Assembly: GCA_021186555.1 (NCBI GenBank)
Contig: JAJKFL010000006.1
Location: 5,304,215-5,368,214, forward strand
DNA from: Reticulitermes speratus
Taxonomy: Eukaryota > Arthropoda > Insecta > Blattodea > Rhinotermitidae
DNA: 64,000 nucleotides
Direction: 5' to 3'
The position numbers and the translations under genes were made by a program. The notes beneath the pieces were generated by a model. That model was not told the DNA's origin. It was given only the letters and a program-made list of their open reading frames with translations, and made no database searches. Of this stretch, positions 11,456-22,272 are shown piece after piece (within the stretch, counting starts at the first letter, position 1; each line of letters begins with the position of its first letter).

Positions 11456-12130
11456 ATTTTTTTTTTTTTTGCCTGTCCGGGGTTTTTCCCCTTTGATCCA
11501 TTTTTGTACTGTTCAAATCCTTTCGTCCTTCATGTCACTTTACGTTCCATACTACCGTCCTTACAACAAACACAACACAAACATCCATGCCCCCGGTGGG
11601 AATTTTTTTTTTTTTTTTTTTTTTTTTTATTACTAATTCCTGGGTTTTCCCCTTTGATCCATATTTGTTCTGTATTAGTCCTTTTTCGCCCTTTCATGTC
11701 ACTTACGGTCCACAACCGTCTTTTTACAACACAACACAAACATCCATGCCCCGGTTTTTTTTTTTTTTTTTTTTTAATACTAATTCCTGGGTTTTCCCCT
11801 TTGATCCATTTTTGTTCTGTATTAATCCTTTTTCGTCCTTTCGTGTCTCTTACGGTCCACAACCGTCTTTTTACAACACAACACAAACATCCATGCCCCC
11901 GGTGGGATTTTTTTTTTTTTTTTTTTGTCTGTCCGGGGTTTTTCCCCTTTGATCCATTTTTGTACTGTTTAATCCTTTTTGTCCTTCATGCCACTTATGT
12001 TCCATACTACTGTCCGTACAACAACACAACACAACACAAACATCCATGCCCCCGGTGGGATTCGAACCCACGATCCTAGTAAGCGAACGGCCGAAGACCC
12101 ACGCCTTAGACCGCACGGCCACTGGGATCG
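11456..12130 (-). repeat. head-to-tail array of SINE-B short-tail units
   Basis: Four consecutive units of about 150 bp. Each begins with a T run (11-24 T), then CCCCTTTGATCCAT, then GTCC..CA, then ACACAACACAAACATCCATGC. Only the last unit (to 12,130) continues into a complete tRNA-like head (GGTGGGATTCGAACCCACG; GACCGCACGGCCACTGGGATC). The same tail in plus orientation is at 42.50-42.64 kb. It looks like serial poly-A-to-tail fusions, or tandem duplication of one SINE end. Confidence 0.85.
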
Positions 12131-12404
12131 GCGCTTTGCCCCATTTGCTACTTAGTAATTCTCTCTTTGTGTGTGCAGTGCCGACCTGAAATCACAGCGA
12201 TCCATCTGCACTCATCAGCATTCTGCCGTTCGCGATTGGTGAGTGATGAACCGTTCATATATTTAGCTAGTTATATTGTGTGACTGTTCTGTACAACTGA
12301 TAAATGAAGTCGGTTTTGCGATTTACCTGAAGGGAATACTTTACGATTGCAGTACGTAACTTCATTGTGTAACTTAATATTGTACATCTTCCGTGCAATT
12401 GACT
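12131..12404. other. no gene seen
   Basis: Short spacer with nothing recognised. Confidence 0.4.
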
Positions 12405-12655
12405 ATATACAGAAGAGATTTATTCCAATTTATTGCACTGATATATATCAATATAAAATATATAAATGTTATTCAAACATTTTTCGGCTGATACACGTAA
12501 CCATCGTCAGGGAATACATTAAATATGACCTTTGTGTTTAATCCCTGATGATGGGTGCGAGTATCTGCCGAAACATGTTGTAATTACTTTTATATATTTT
12601 CATATTGATATATACTAGTCCAGTAAGTTGGAATAAATCGTATCTGTTTCATACA
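12405..12655. repeat. fold-back pair with two hammerhead-like motifs
   Basis: The outer arms GATTTATTCCAA (12,417) and TTGGAATAAATC (about 12,630) are complementary. So are TTGATATAT-type inner segments. The minus-strand core at about 12,474-12,515 (CTGACGATGGTT...CAGCCGAAA) faces a plus-strand core at 12,544-12,578 (CTGATGATGGGT...CTGCCGAAACATG). Confidence 0.7.
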
Positions 12656-13099
12656 TAACTCTTGTTTTACATTATTAGTCTCTTTTTTCTGGGGTGGGGT
12701 GGGGGGTGGATTTAATTATCCAAGAAAGAAGAAGAACAAACTCTTAATTGCCTCATCCAATTTGTGGACTCAGTGTGCCGTAATAGCCTGCTGCCATCTG
12801 GTCTGATGATGACCACATTATTTAAATAATGTCAAACAGAAGGTAACTCATAATGTACAGCAACTCCTTGCCAAATGTGGGGATTACTTTCTTGAAGAAT
12901 ACTGTGTCTGTCAAAATCAAGGCCTTATGGAAATTTGAGGGTTAGGGGAGCTGTTACCATAGTTAACACTCGTCAGAGTGTAAATACTCATATACACAAA
13001 ATGTCTTCTAAAAACCTGAAGAAAAGTTTACCATTTTGGAGACCTAGGTGTGGATGGTAGGGAAATTGCAAGATTAATCTTGTGTAAATAGGGAGGAGC
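12656..13099. other. no gene seen
   Basis: Includes a GGGGTGGGGTGGGG run at about 12,693-12,708. Otherwise unassigned. Confidence 0.4.
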
Positions 13100-13270
13100 C
13101 ATAAATAGGCTACTGGCTGGATAAGCAAGGAATTCGGGTTCAAGGAGAAGAGATCTTCCTCTTCTCCACAGGGCTGAGACTGACTCTGGGGCTTACCCAG
13201 CATTGCATCCAGTGGGTACTGGGTTTCTTTTGCAAGGATGTGAAATTGACCCCTTAGCACCGTCTGGTGC
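13100..13270 (+). mobile_element. degenerate SINE family A
   Basis: Retains the family-A central landmarks CCAGTGGGTACTGGGTTTC and GAAATTGACCCC and an upstream GGGCTGAGACTGACTCTGGGG. The tRNA head and tail are not clear. Confidence 0.5.
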
Positions 13271-13412
13271 TAAGTTTAGGAATATGTGGGTCTAAACTTC
13301 TAATTCCCAATTTGTCTTCATGGCATTCTGCATAAGGAAGCACAGTGTTCTACATACATGTATATAACCACATATGTAATAACTGAAAGGTCTATGCATA
13401 ATAATCTCTATG

Positions 13413-13457
13413 ACCCCCTGAAGATGGTGGTTTAAACCACCGAAATACGTATAGGGA
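13413..13457 (+). ncRNA. hammerhead-ribozyme-like motif (copy 5)
   Basis: CCCC, CTGAAGA, T, GGTGGTTTAAACCACC (perfect self-complementary stem II), GAA, ATACGTAT, A, GGGA. Three or more stem I pairs (CCC/GGG). About 75 bases later comes ATGCACGGTAAATACAACG, a segment also seen near 33,543, 41,311 and 51,455, suggesting a shared element end. Confidence 0.45.
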
Positions 13458-13544
13458 AATTTTAAGAAAAAACTATTACGAAAAAAGTTTATGTTTATTA
13501 GTTGGTGTTTGTTGAACATATCTCGTTTGAAAATGCACGGTAAA

Positions 13545-14792
13545 TACAACGTTAATTTCTTCCACGTGTCTCATGAAAAAGCCCACATCGTCTTGCAGTA
13601 TTAGTCACATTCTGTTATATGTTGTGAACGGAACAGGTCTGGTATAATTTATTCAGTTCCTTTAGGGCATTTTTCTCACACTCAAGAGTTGCGTTTCATG
13701 CCGTCTCAATCTACGCAGCTGCATGGGGCTGGTCGTATTTTACATTTTGTGTCACACGTATCTCATATGTAAATACTTACATTCCTCTGTCTGCTTTGTC
13801 AGTTCATGGCCTTGTGAAGGTTACAGCTCCCAAATTATTTCTTCATTCAACGCAGAAATGTCTTAAAGAGGCCCTGCTCAGACTTCTGATATTATGAAAC
13901 TGTATGTATGTTCAAAAACTGCTGTGGATCAGTGCCCAGCTGATTAGTGAATTTACCTGCATTGTGTCACTAACATATTACGTCTCAAAACAAAAGTCAT
14001 ACAAACAATAGCCTATTTCTTCTAATACTTCATGGACCAGCAATTGTCTACGGTCCACAGTTTGATAAACACTCCAAAATGGAACAAAACACGTACAGGC
14101 AATATGTGCAGATTATCTGTGATCTGAGATGTTCATGGGGGTCAATATGGCGGTTCCAATTTTCTCAGACATTATGTCATGTATTTTGTTGAAATTTTAG
14201 AGGAACTTTCCTACTCTGAAGATACAAACAGCAGGTTCTTCCATTAACACTGCTAACTAATCTAACAAATTAAATGGTGTCACATCCCATAAGCCAATAA
14301 CATTCATGTAGAATATTAGTTGTGTTTGATGGTTGTAATAAATAATACACAGTCTACATTGAATAGACGTACAGAAAACAGTACAAATACATTTATTTCT
14401 TAACAATGCATTCACAGACATAACTTGATTTGCTACTGACAATCCAAAAATTTTTACTTATGTGACGGCCATGTTACACACAACTGACCAATCAATGCCA
14501 TTCCATCTGCCAATTTGTCTCATTACGTTGGACAACCCATCCCTGTAACAGGTACTTCATGTAATAAGGCATATGAATGTTTATAGTATTTTCACCTAGG
14601 AACTTTACAAGCCTTGAAATAATGACTGTCAGCAGAAACGTGAATATTCTGCAACAGCAGGGACACCTTTTTTCGATCTTGGTGTCCACGTATATTTTGC
14701 TGGAAAAAATTGTACAGAGTACTTGATTTAAAAAAATGGCAATATCTGCACGCGAGATGAATATCTTCACTCCGAAACAGAACAGGAAATGT
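13545..14792. other. 3' flank of the SLC7A6OS-like gene
   Basis: No coding frame was recognised. The part next to 14,793 should contain the 3' UTR (minus strand). A GGTGTCACATCCCATAAG fragment at 14,277 matches the fold-back arm ends seen elsewhere. Confidence 0.4.
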
Positions 14793-15010
14793 CTATGTGA
14801 ATCTCCCTGCAGGATCTTCTTCTTCACTGCTGCTACACTTCTGATCATAGGCCTCCTCTTGATACTCCTCACTGTCATACAGTTGAGACTTCATACGAGC
14901 CTTGAAGTTTGCGTATCCTTCACCATACAGTGCCACATCCTGAGGATCCACACTTACTCCATACACAAAGTCTTCACACGCATCATCACTTGAAAGGTCT
15001 TCTCCATCAC
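14793..15010 (-). CDS. SLC7A6OS: SLC7A6OS/Iwr1-like protein, exon 5 (C-terminus)
   Basis: The acceptor TTGTTGCAG precedes 15,010. The exon begins with the last two bases of a split codon and runs 71 codons to TAG (14,793-14,795). It is acidic, with EDLSSDD, GYANFKARMKSQLYDSEEY and a serine/glutamate-rich end. Such acidic tails are usual in this family. Phase (1) matches the chosen end of exon 4. The full model then gives about 324 residues, close to the roughly 300 of animal homologues. Confidence 0.75.
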
Positions 15011-15173
15011 CTGCAACAAAGGAATGCCACAAATTCTGTGTGCTCTTTATTAACACTTCCACTGCTGGGTATTTAAATCCCCGAGGGTGTTAAATTGCCA
15101 ACGATTTTATTGAATGTTAAACAACTAGTGCGTCGTCTTATAAATTATAAAATATAGTTATATATAAAATTAA

Positions 15174-15485
15174 TGGGGCACGCGGTGGCGCAGTTGGTTG
15201 AGGCACTGTGCTACAAACCGGAACGTCGCGGGTTCGATTCCTGATGGTGTCACTGGAATTTTTCACTGACATAATCGTTTCGGTCGCACTATGGCCCTGG
15301 GGTCAACTCAGCCTCTAACAGAAATGAGTACCAGGAATCTTTCCTGGGGGGTAAAGGCGGCCGGTGCGTAGGGCTGACAACCTTGCCACCTTCATGTGCC
15401 GATCGTCTAGAAATCTGGAAGCCTCGACCTCCTGGAGCCCTAAGGGCCTGTCCAGGCCTGTATTGGGTTTGCTTTACCTTTTTAT
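15174..15485 (+). mobile_element. SINE family C, in intron 4
   Basis: Full-length copy: GGCGCAGTTGGTTGAGGC, B box GGTTCGATTCC, body, and 3' end GTTTGCTTTACC. AT-rich duplications TATATATAAAAT are visible on both sides. It is opposite in sense to the host gene. Confidence 0.85.
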
Positions 15486-15913
15486 ATATAAAATGCATAT
15501 ATTTTTTCTAGTTGTCAGCTAGGTTTTAATAAAGATGTAAAATACGTTTCCTGAAAGAACTTATTGTGTGCGTGGCCTATTTAAGGCAAAAGGGCAGAGT
15601 AAATTTTAGATCGACTAAAGTCGACTCTGGCAAATTAAAATGTAAGTACTTAAATCGATCATGGTCGACTTTGGCAGTGAATGTGTTAACTGCACACAAA
15701 TTATCTGTTAATGCTTTATCGTAACCTTAAAGTTCAGAGTCTCTTGGTAGCCTACTTTCTTTTCTTAACCCTTTGCAGTCCAAGTCTTGTATGCCATGTG
15801 ACCTCACCAGGGCCAGTTATTTAAAAGAATCATGGTACGCTTTCATTTCCAAGTGGCCAATAATAATTACCAAAATCCATCTGGACTGTGCTTCTCCTAC
15901 TTTAGTGCAAGCT

Positions 15914-15990
15914 GTTAGATGCTGACAGACATACATGGTGAAGCTGACAGACATACACGGTGAAGCTGACAGACATACACGGTGAAGCTG
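15914..15990 (+). repeat. 22-bp minisatellite, about 3 copies
   Basis: GCTGACAGACATACACGGTGAA repeated three times with one C/T change, inside intron 4 of the SLC7A6OS-like gene. Confidence 0.8.
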
Positions 15991-16079
15991 ACAGATAATT
16001 TTGCAGCTTTCTGTTGAAAAAAGTGCCAAAAAGTTAAAATACATACTAACTCCATGCAGCAGAGATGTGCATGAAAACG

Positions 16080-16640
16080 TAACAGTTCCTCAAGCAGTCA
16101 AGAAATTGCTGCATTCTATGAAACCCAAAGGTTCATTACCGTGTTCACAAAAGCCTGCCACTTGTCCCTGTCCTGTGCCAGATGAATGCAGTTCATGCCC
16201 TCCCATCCTGTTTCTTTTAAATCCATTTTAATATTATTGTCTCATCTATGCCTAGGTATTCCAAGTGGTCTCGCTCCTTCATGTTTCCCACCAAAAACCA
16301 TGTATTTATTGCTCTTGTCCCCCATCCCCCATATATATCACATGCTCTGCCCATCCCATCATCCTTGATTGATGACCTGAGTTAATATCTGGTAAGGAGC
16401 ACAAATCATGAAGCTTCTTATTACACACTCTTCTCCAGTCTCCTGTTACTTCCTACCTCTTAGGCTCAAAAATCTTCTTCAGCACCCCATTCTCAAACAC
16501 CTTCAGCCTAGTTCTTCCCTTCATGTGACAGATCAACAGGCAAAAAATAACTACTGGGACCTTCAGACTCTGCAGGTGAGGTCCGCAGCCACTGCTTGCA
16601 ATTTCTGTACAATTAATGCCCCAACTATTTCAGGCCTAGT
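16080..16640 (-). mobile_element. degenerate RTE-type LINE fragment, in intron 4
   Basis: Aligns by eye with the better copies at 24.3 and 59.2 kb. Shared marks are AAGAAATTGCTGCATTCTATG (cut to AGAAATT..GC..T), CCCAAAGGTTCATTACCG, CACTTGTCCCTGTCC, TTTTAATATTATTGTCTCATC and CAGCACCCCATTCTCAAACAC. It covers the 3' UTR and the end of the reverse-transcriptase ORF. All frames are broken. Confidence 0.75.
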
Positions 16641-17529
16641 GTTTAACTGAATACTTTAGAACAATTTAGAATATGCCATTACTCATATTGAATAGGCTCA
16701 GGAGTGACTGGAATTGGAAACACCAGATACACCACAGATATATGCACTTATTTATGGCACAAAACATAGCCACCATGAAAAAAGCATGGAATTAAAGAAT
16801 ACTGCCTGATTAAGTATGACATTCGACATCTTTCTCCATAAGTCCCTGTTTACGTAAGAACTTTTCATGGGACTTTACAGTTTGCATTAAATACCGCATA
16901 TATATGTGCTCCATGTTTACGCAGTCTCTGGAAGGCATCAAAGTAATGGATAGATTTCATGCTTTGGATATTTTTTTAAGTTCAGCTAGTGAGCAACTTT
17001 CACGGAAACTTTCTTCATACTAAAGCATTGTGCTGCATGCAGCTCCATTTAGATCTGTTGGCACTCCTCATCCAGTCACTCTCCAAGATACACTCACTGA
17101 AACTCACTGTGTGCACAATCTGGGACACACAAGTCCCAATGAAAGGGCTCATATCAACATGGACGAAGAACTTAGGTCTACTGAAAAGCTCCTTACAAGC
17201 GTTTAAAGATTGCCTTACATACCGAGATTTAAGTCCCCCATCTCCATAGCCATTCTTATGTCATCTTCATTAGTGCTGAAAGCATAAATTAACCAAAGTA
17301 TTTAATTAATTATGTGATTATGATATACCAACTGCTGAGGTTATGTACCATTAATTGAAAATTGTAGGTACTGTACCAGCATTGTCTAATTAATCACATT
17401 CTATGTTCAACCTTATCACATACAGAACTCACATTAAAATTAAGACCATTCATGTTGTTATTTTAACTAATATTGTTAGACAATTTCATAGCCAGGATAT
17501 CGCAGTTACTACATGACTAAACTACTGCT
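16641..17529. other. intron 4 sequence, nothing assigned
   Basis: AT-rich. No exon with usable splice sites and Iwr1-like content was found here, though a very small exon cannot be excluded. Confidence 0.4.
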
Positions 17530-17745
17530 TGGACAATCAAGAAACTGGGGTTGGATTAGTGGTAAAGGGAAGAGATTTTGTTCTCAAAAGCATCCAGCCT
17601 GGCTCAGGGACCCACCCAGCCGCCTGTTCGGGGGGCTGTTCCACTAAAGAGGTCAGAACCTCACCTCCCTCTCATTATGAGGTTAAGAATCCACTACCCC
17701 ATATGCCTTCAAGGCACAGTGCTTAATTAAGCACAGAGACAACTT
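17530..17745 (+). mobile_element. degenerate SINE family A abutting exon 4
   Basis: Keeps GGGACCCACCCAGCCGCC and CCTTCAAGGCACAGTG plus an altered centre. It ends within about 35 bases of the proposed exon 4 donor, so the open frame seen downstream of 17,778 on the minus strand is SINE-derived. Confidence 0.55.
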
Positions 17746-17777
17746 TACTTTTTTATTGGGCAATTTCAGACGTGTAC

Positions 17778-18078
17778 TTTGAGTGGTCAATGACATCATG
17801 GTTTGAATAGAAATGGACTCTATGAACCTATGGTCGGAGTCCGGATAATCATTCCTCCAGTTATTCTCATCGTTGGAATCATCTTCATCCTCTTCTTCAT
17901 CTAATATGTCACTTGAATCTTCATGGTCAAGATACTCCCAGTCTGAATGAGAATATGGGTGGATGCTCAGATTGTCTAGGTCAACCAGGTCATCAGTCCC
18001 TGCCACACTGGTGTAATACAGATCATACACAAATCCTGTGTCTGGGCCACTGCTGTCACCTCCAGGATCCAGTTCTGT
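17778..18078 (-). CDS. SLC7A6OS: SLC7A6OS/Iwr1-like protein, exon 4 (Iwr1 core)
   Basis: The acceptor CTCACTAG ends at 18,079. The frame reads GFVYDLYYTS, then an acidic stretch DEEEDEDDSNDENNWRNDYP. The block [D/E]-rich + SNDENNWRNDYP is the most conserved part of Iwr1, the factor that escorts assembled RNA polymerase II into the nucleus. The donor at 17,777 (AAA/GTACAC) is the only GT in the right phase to join exon 5, but it is weak. The 3' end of this exon is therefore provisional; an extra small exon is the alternative. Confidence 0.8.
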
Positions 18079-18186
18079 CTAGTGAGAGAAGAAGATTTGC
18101 TTTACCTTAGTTACATAACTGAAAAATTTTATCATTAGAGAATAATGCTACACTTGAAGTTCTCACAACAGTGGTGCCTAAAACTC

Positions 18187-18325
18187 ATGTCTTCTGGGAT
18201 GTGATGCTGTGTTGTTGGGCGAGTAGTTCCCGACGTTTCGAAGGATCATGACGCCTTCATCTTTGGGGTCATGCAGTCCAAGACGCTTCAGAATGTTGGG
18301 AACTACTCGCCTAATAACAGAGTGT
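18187..18325. repeat. fold-back element with hammerhead-like core, in intron 3
   Basis: The left arm GGGATGTGATGCTGTG...GGGCGAGTAGTTCCCGACG (18,196-18,233) and the right arm GGGAACTACTCGCC...GTGTCAC (18,298-18,328) are complementary. Minus-strand core AAGATGAAGG...CCTTCGAAACGTCGG. Confidence 0.7.
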
Positions 18326-19144
18326 CACGTTGCAGATGACTTGGAACAGTTATTCTTCAATTCTGGGATGCCACCTCCCACAGGCTTGAAGCTCTGCTAT
18401 TTAAGCTACTCAAATACATTACTGGTAATGGACGTAGATGCAGGTACACACCCTCTGCTTAGTCACAGAGTGCAATGCGTTTAATTCCAGTGCTTAAAGC
18501 CAAAATAACTATTTTTCCCAGCAATACGTGCAATACCCTGATGTATCTAATTTCTCCATCAGAAAAACTGTTCATTTTGTGTGAGTACTACTACTACTAC
18601 TACTACTACTAACTACTACTACTACTACAAGATTCGCTATCTTTTGACTATAGTTTGTAAAAACCACATGTAATAACAGAGTATAAACACTGATAATGCA
18701 AACTTTTGAACCAAATAACATCTGCACAAAGGTTTCAAAAACAATGCACAAAATTCATTCATATGTGTACATTTCTAGTTCTTTCAGGTATGCAGAGTGA
18801 TGCTGATCTGCATGTTGGGTACATGAAATCATTAACACAAATGTTGGTAAAGCATTAACGAAGGCCTCATGACAGTACTGATTGGCAAATTATGTATTGA
18901 ATGTGTAATAGAGCATAGTAGCAACATCTCATTACTGCGTATCAGGTGTGGACGTGGCTTTTCAGAACTATGCAGCCAATCGAGATGAGTCCAAAAGAAT
19001 GGCAATGATGAACATGTGTTATAAAGGAAATCATTACAATGTGTGTTCATACATTCATTCCTACAGTCTTCGACTGTTGGGAAGATAATGACGACATCTT
19101 AGGACAATGAAAACATCTTTGTTAAAATAAATTAGTCTGTAACT
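18326..19144. other. intron 3 sequence with CTA microsatellite
   Basis: A (CTA)n run at about 18,590-18,630. Otherwise AT-rich, nothing assigned. Confidence 0.5.
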
Positions 19145-19435
19145 AATAGATGGTGAACTGGGATAGCTCAGTTGGTATAGCGACTCGCTACGGGCTGGAT
19201 GGGATGGGGATCGAATCCCGGCGGGGGTGAGATTTTCACAGCCGTCCAGATCGGTCCTGGGGTCCACCCAGCCTCCTATACAATGGGTACTGGGTCTCTT
19301 TCCCGGCCCGGGCATGGAGTTGACCACCCACCCTCATCTAGGCCCAGGTTAAAGAAAGAGTAGAGCTATACCTCTTCTCCCCCCTCTGGTCCTTCATGGC
19401 CTGTTCTAGAACTTTACTTTACTTTTACTAATAGA
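19145..19435 (+). mobile_element. SINE family A, full-length, in intron 3
   Basis: The tRNA-like head GGGATAGCTCAGTTGGTATA (A box) and GGGATCGAATCCCGG (B box) is followed by the family body: GTCCACCCAGCCTCC, ATGGGTACTGGGTCTC, GTTGACCACCCA, TTAAAGAAAGAGTAGAGC. It ends CTTCATGGCC...TTTACTTTTA. This is the best reference copy in the window with 49,024. It lies antisense to the host gene. Confidence 0.9.
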
Positions 19436-19557
19436 TGGTGCTTACCCACACCGACACCCATCTCCAGGCCTACTGAGTGTCCAGTACAAGTTGAACAACT
19501 TGATACAACTTTTTGATACAGCTTCTATACCAAAATTATTTCTGTACAAGCACTAAC

Positions 19558-19716
19558 CTGTGACTGTGAAGACAAGTTACTTTCTTGCTCACCACCGATA
19601 TGACTAACAACATCAAAAATAGTAACAGATTTACTTCCATCTTCACTGGTAACTTCAGTTTCCTTTTCAGATTCTAATACATCTGAATCTTTCAAATCTC
19701 GGAAGCAGTTCACAAC
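19558..19716 (-). CDS. SLC7A6OS: SLC7A6OS/Iwr1-like protein, exon 3
   Basis: The acceptor ATTTCAG and donor CAG/GTTAGT enclose exactly 53 codons in phase 0 at both ends. The product is polar and acidic (VVNCFRDLKDSDVL at the start, serine-rich SNLSSQSQ at the end). This middle segment is poorly conserved in the family, so identity rests on splicing with neighbouring exons. Confidence 0.8.
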
Positions 19717-20105
19717 CTGAAATGAATTAATTAAACCATAATTAGGGTTATCTGCTGGTATATCACAACAAAAGCATTTCTTAGTTGAGGGTCAGTCAAA
19801 CTATGAAAGCCCCAGTCAAAAGTAAATCAGACACCTCATCAATATAACACAAGTATTGTGTCTGCTGTGCTCAGAGTTCTATTTCTATTCTTCATTGAGT
19901 GAATCCAGTTATTTATGATACATTAAACTTAAATTTTGTGAAGATAGATAACTTAGGTTTCTGAATGGATGAAGATGATTATCCATACACATTGCATTTA
20001 ATACGTTAATTACATAATGGCCCATTTTTGTCTGATTTAATATCACCAAGAGGTTAACTGAAAAGAACTTTAATGGTACACTAATGAATATTGCATATCA
20101 CTAAC

Positions 20106-20240
20106 CTTAAACCTATTCTCCTGTGCCAACTGTTTTATTTCAGTTCGCACCTTTCCAGTCACATCAGGTTTGTGTCTCAGTCCAAGTATCTTTTTATCTT
20201 TCCTCAGGATCTTATGAATATGTGATGTTACATCTTCTTC
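20106..20240 (-). CDS. SLC7A6OS: SLC7A6OS/Iwr1-like protein, exon 2
   Basis: The acceptor AATTTTCAG and donor AAG/GTTAGT enclose 45 codons in phase 0. It encodes a basic segment, EEDVTSHIHKILRK..., ending KQLAQENRFK. The basic, helical character fits the region between the N-terminal RVKRR block and the acidic core. Confidence 0.8.
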
Positions 20241-20544
20241 CTGAAAATTAACAACAATTACGAAATTTTAAATTTAAATATTTCATATAATGCATTTTAT
20301 TCTCCCCATGTTTCCATTTACTGGGGTAAATACAGCAGGAGCATGAATCTCACCATTCACCTTCATCTAGTGACAGTCTTAAGAATGCTACTTACTACTT
20401 TCACCCTCCACTAAACGCTTTCATGTTGTGGCGTTTAATCACAGTTGTATTTACATTTTTACGAATTTAACATTGGTGATTATATTGTTACATTTTTACA
20501 TAGGAGTTTCACCCCTAGCAAGAAGGAAGGGAAAGAGTATTTAC

Positions 20545-20706
20545 CTGATTTTTTACAGTACCCGCAAACTTCAAAATTGTATGGACTGGTGTTTCATTTT
20601 TTGGAGTTCCTAAATCACTTTCTGTTTTCTTTCTTTTACAAGCAAGCACCAGTGCTTCCAGTGGTTCTTCGTCGCACCGACGTTTAACTCTAACAACAGC
20701 CGCCAT
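20545..20706 (-). CDS. SLC7A6OS: SLC7A6OS/Iwr1-like protein, exon 1 (N-terminus)
   Basis: ATG at 20,706 opens MAAVVRVKRRCDEEPLEALV, then LACKRKK. The pattern VxRVKRRxxEEPxEALVLACKR is the N-terminal signature of SLC7A6OS/Iwr1, and contains the basic residues that in yeast Iwr1 form the nuclear-import signal. The exon ends after 54 codons at the strong donor CAG/GTAAAT. Family role (from yeast): bind RNA polymerase II in the cytoplasm, direct its import, then recycle. A single host gene, minus strand, exons at 20,706-14,793; no TATA box was recognised upstream. Confidence 0.88.
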
Positions 20707-21252
20707 TACTGTCAACAAAACACTGCTGCCAATGCTGAGTGTTTGAAACTGAAGATGGCTCTAGTTGAGCTACCGTGCACGGGATTATTGTGTAGTTCAA
20801 AATTTCGCCACACGGATGTGCTAGTACACTCGGAGATAGCAGTGCATTCTCTCGGCAATATTTGGACATAATTAAGGCAGAATAATGGCATCCGTGCTTT
20901 ACTGTCCTTCGTTTCCTAAATTACAACACTGGAGGAGTTATAAAATGTATGCACGCGCTATGTTCTTTTGTTTATTTCTCATTAAAGCTCCGTTATTCCA
21001 GGCGTTTTTCAGTGATGTTAATAAGTATGTAGCTTTCCTCTTCATCTTGTCATTTGTTCTATTCAATCCCCGAGCTGCGTTAAATGAACAGTAAGAGGGC
21101 AGTAAGTGATCTGTGTTCATGTTAGTTACCTGAAAAGCATATATGTTTAGTATCTATCGTAACGTTTGACACCCACAAGACAGATTTACCGACGGGATGC
21201 CTGGGGGTTTTACGGAGAACAGTCGTTGTAGGGTGTCTGGTGTTTGTCTGTA
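20707..21252. other. 5' flank of the SLC7A6OS-like gene
   Basis: Should contain the promoter of the minus-strand gene. No TATA box was recognised, and GC content is moderate near 20,750-20,840. The short plus-strand frame at 20,885 has no recognised motif. Confidence 0.4.
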
Positions 21253-21532
21253 TTAAGGTAGATAAGTAATAACAATATATTTGACTTCCTTCTTCCTCCT
21301 GTTCTGTGGTCCAAGAAATGGGAAGTTTCCATTTTGTGCTTCTTCTTTTCGACCCGCTGCATCGCATGAAAAACTGCAGCGAGTTGGTAACGGTGTAATT
21401 TCCGCCAGTGGTCTCTGAAATAATAGTTGCCGATGAGTAAGAAATGTTTTCAACATGTCATTAATATTCTGGGTTTCACCCCGCAAGTTCTCAGCAAATT
21501 CGGAGCTGGATACTGATTCGAGCCTCGTAATT
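21253..21532 (-). CDS. possible exon of an unrecognised gene
   Basis: Minus-strand frame open from a plausible acceptor (CACATTTTATAG, ending 21,533). It encodes ITRLESVSSSEFAENLRG, then INDMLKTFLTHRQLLFQ. The first 60 residues look protein-like (amphipathic, few rare residues). No donor could be fixed, and no family was recognised. The reading frame agrees with the 22,273 candidate only if that exon is read in a second open frame. Weak. Confidence 0.22.
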
Positions 21533-21589
21533 CTATAAAATGTGCAAAATAACAAGGATCCGAGATAGCTCTGTCACTATAGTTACTAG

Positions 21590-21710
21590 GCTACGTGTTG
21601 GACAAACGGCGAATCTGGATTTCCGTCCCTGCGTAGGTAGAGATTTTCTATTCTGAAAAGGGTCCAGATTGACTCTGAGGCCCATCTAGCCTCCTTTTTT
21701 AGACGCTTTC
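21590..21710 (+). mobile_element. degenerate SINE family A
   Basis: AGATTTTCTATTCTGAAAAG, then CCAGATTGACTCTGAGGCCC and ATCTAGCCTCC, match the B-box-proximal half of family A. Head and tail are lost. Confidence 0.5.
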
Positions 21711-22272
21711 GCGTAATTGCGAAAATTGACTATTAGCTTCGTCATGTCTGTCCGCATGGAACAACTCGGCTCCCACTGGACGGATTTTCATGCAATTTGG
21801 TATTTGAGTATGTTTCGAAAATCTGTCGAGTAAATTCAAGTTTAATTAAAATGTGACAAGAATAACGGGCAATTTATATGCAGACCTATGTACATTTATG
21901 ATAATATCTCGCTGAATTCTTCTTATAATGAGAAATATTTCAGACAAACGTCGTAGAGAAAATCAGAACACACATTTTGTGTTCAGTATTTTTTCCCCCC
22001 CGAAAATCGTGCCTTTTATGAGATAATGTAGAGAAAAATATGGTACAGCCAGACAGGCCACAGATGACAATATAATACGGCGCATGCGCATTGCATGCTA
22101 AATGACTAAGGCTACAGACACACGCTCATAATATGTAATACTGCCTTTCCACGGCAACCATGGTTACGCCAACGCGCCTCAATGTTACGTTATACATATA
22201 TTGCCTGTCTTCTTGTTGGGTTGTACAGTTCCTTACTCAGGAGTAAAGCAGTCTGGGCGTGAAATTTACCTT
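21711..22272. other. no gene seen
   Basis: Contains GGCTCCCACTGGACGG and TTTTCATGCAATTTGGTAT, which look repeat-like, but no family could be named. Confidence 0.35.

Noticed and set aside
11169..12122. Phenylalanine- or lysine-rich frames of 83-191 codons
   Set aside because: Translations of poly-T/poly-A runs in the SINE tail array.
12988..13260. 90-codon minus-strand frame
   Set aside because: Overlaps a degenerate SINE-A copy; no motif.
14492..14878. 128-codon minus-strand frame
   Set aside because: Runs across the SLC7A6OS stop codon in another frame and into the 3' UTR; no motif.
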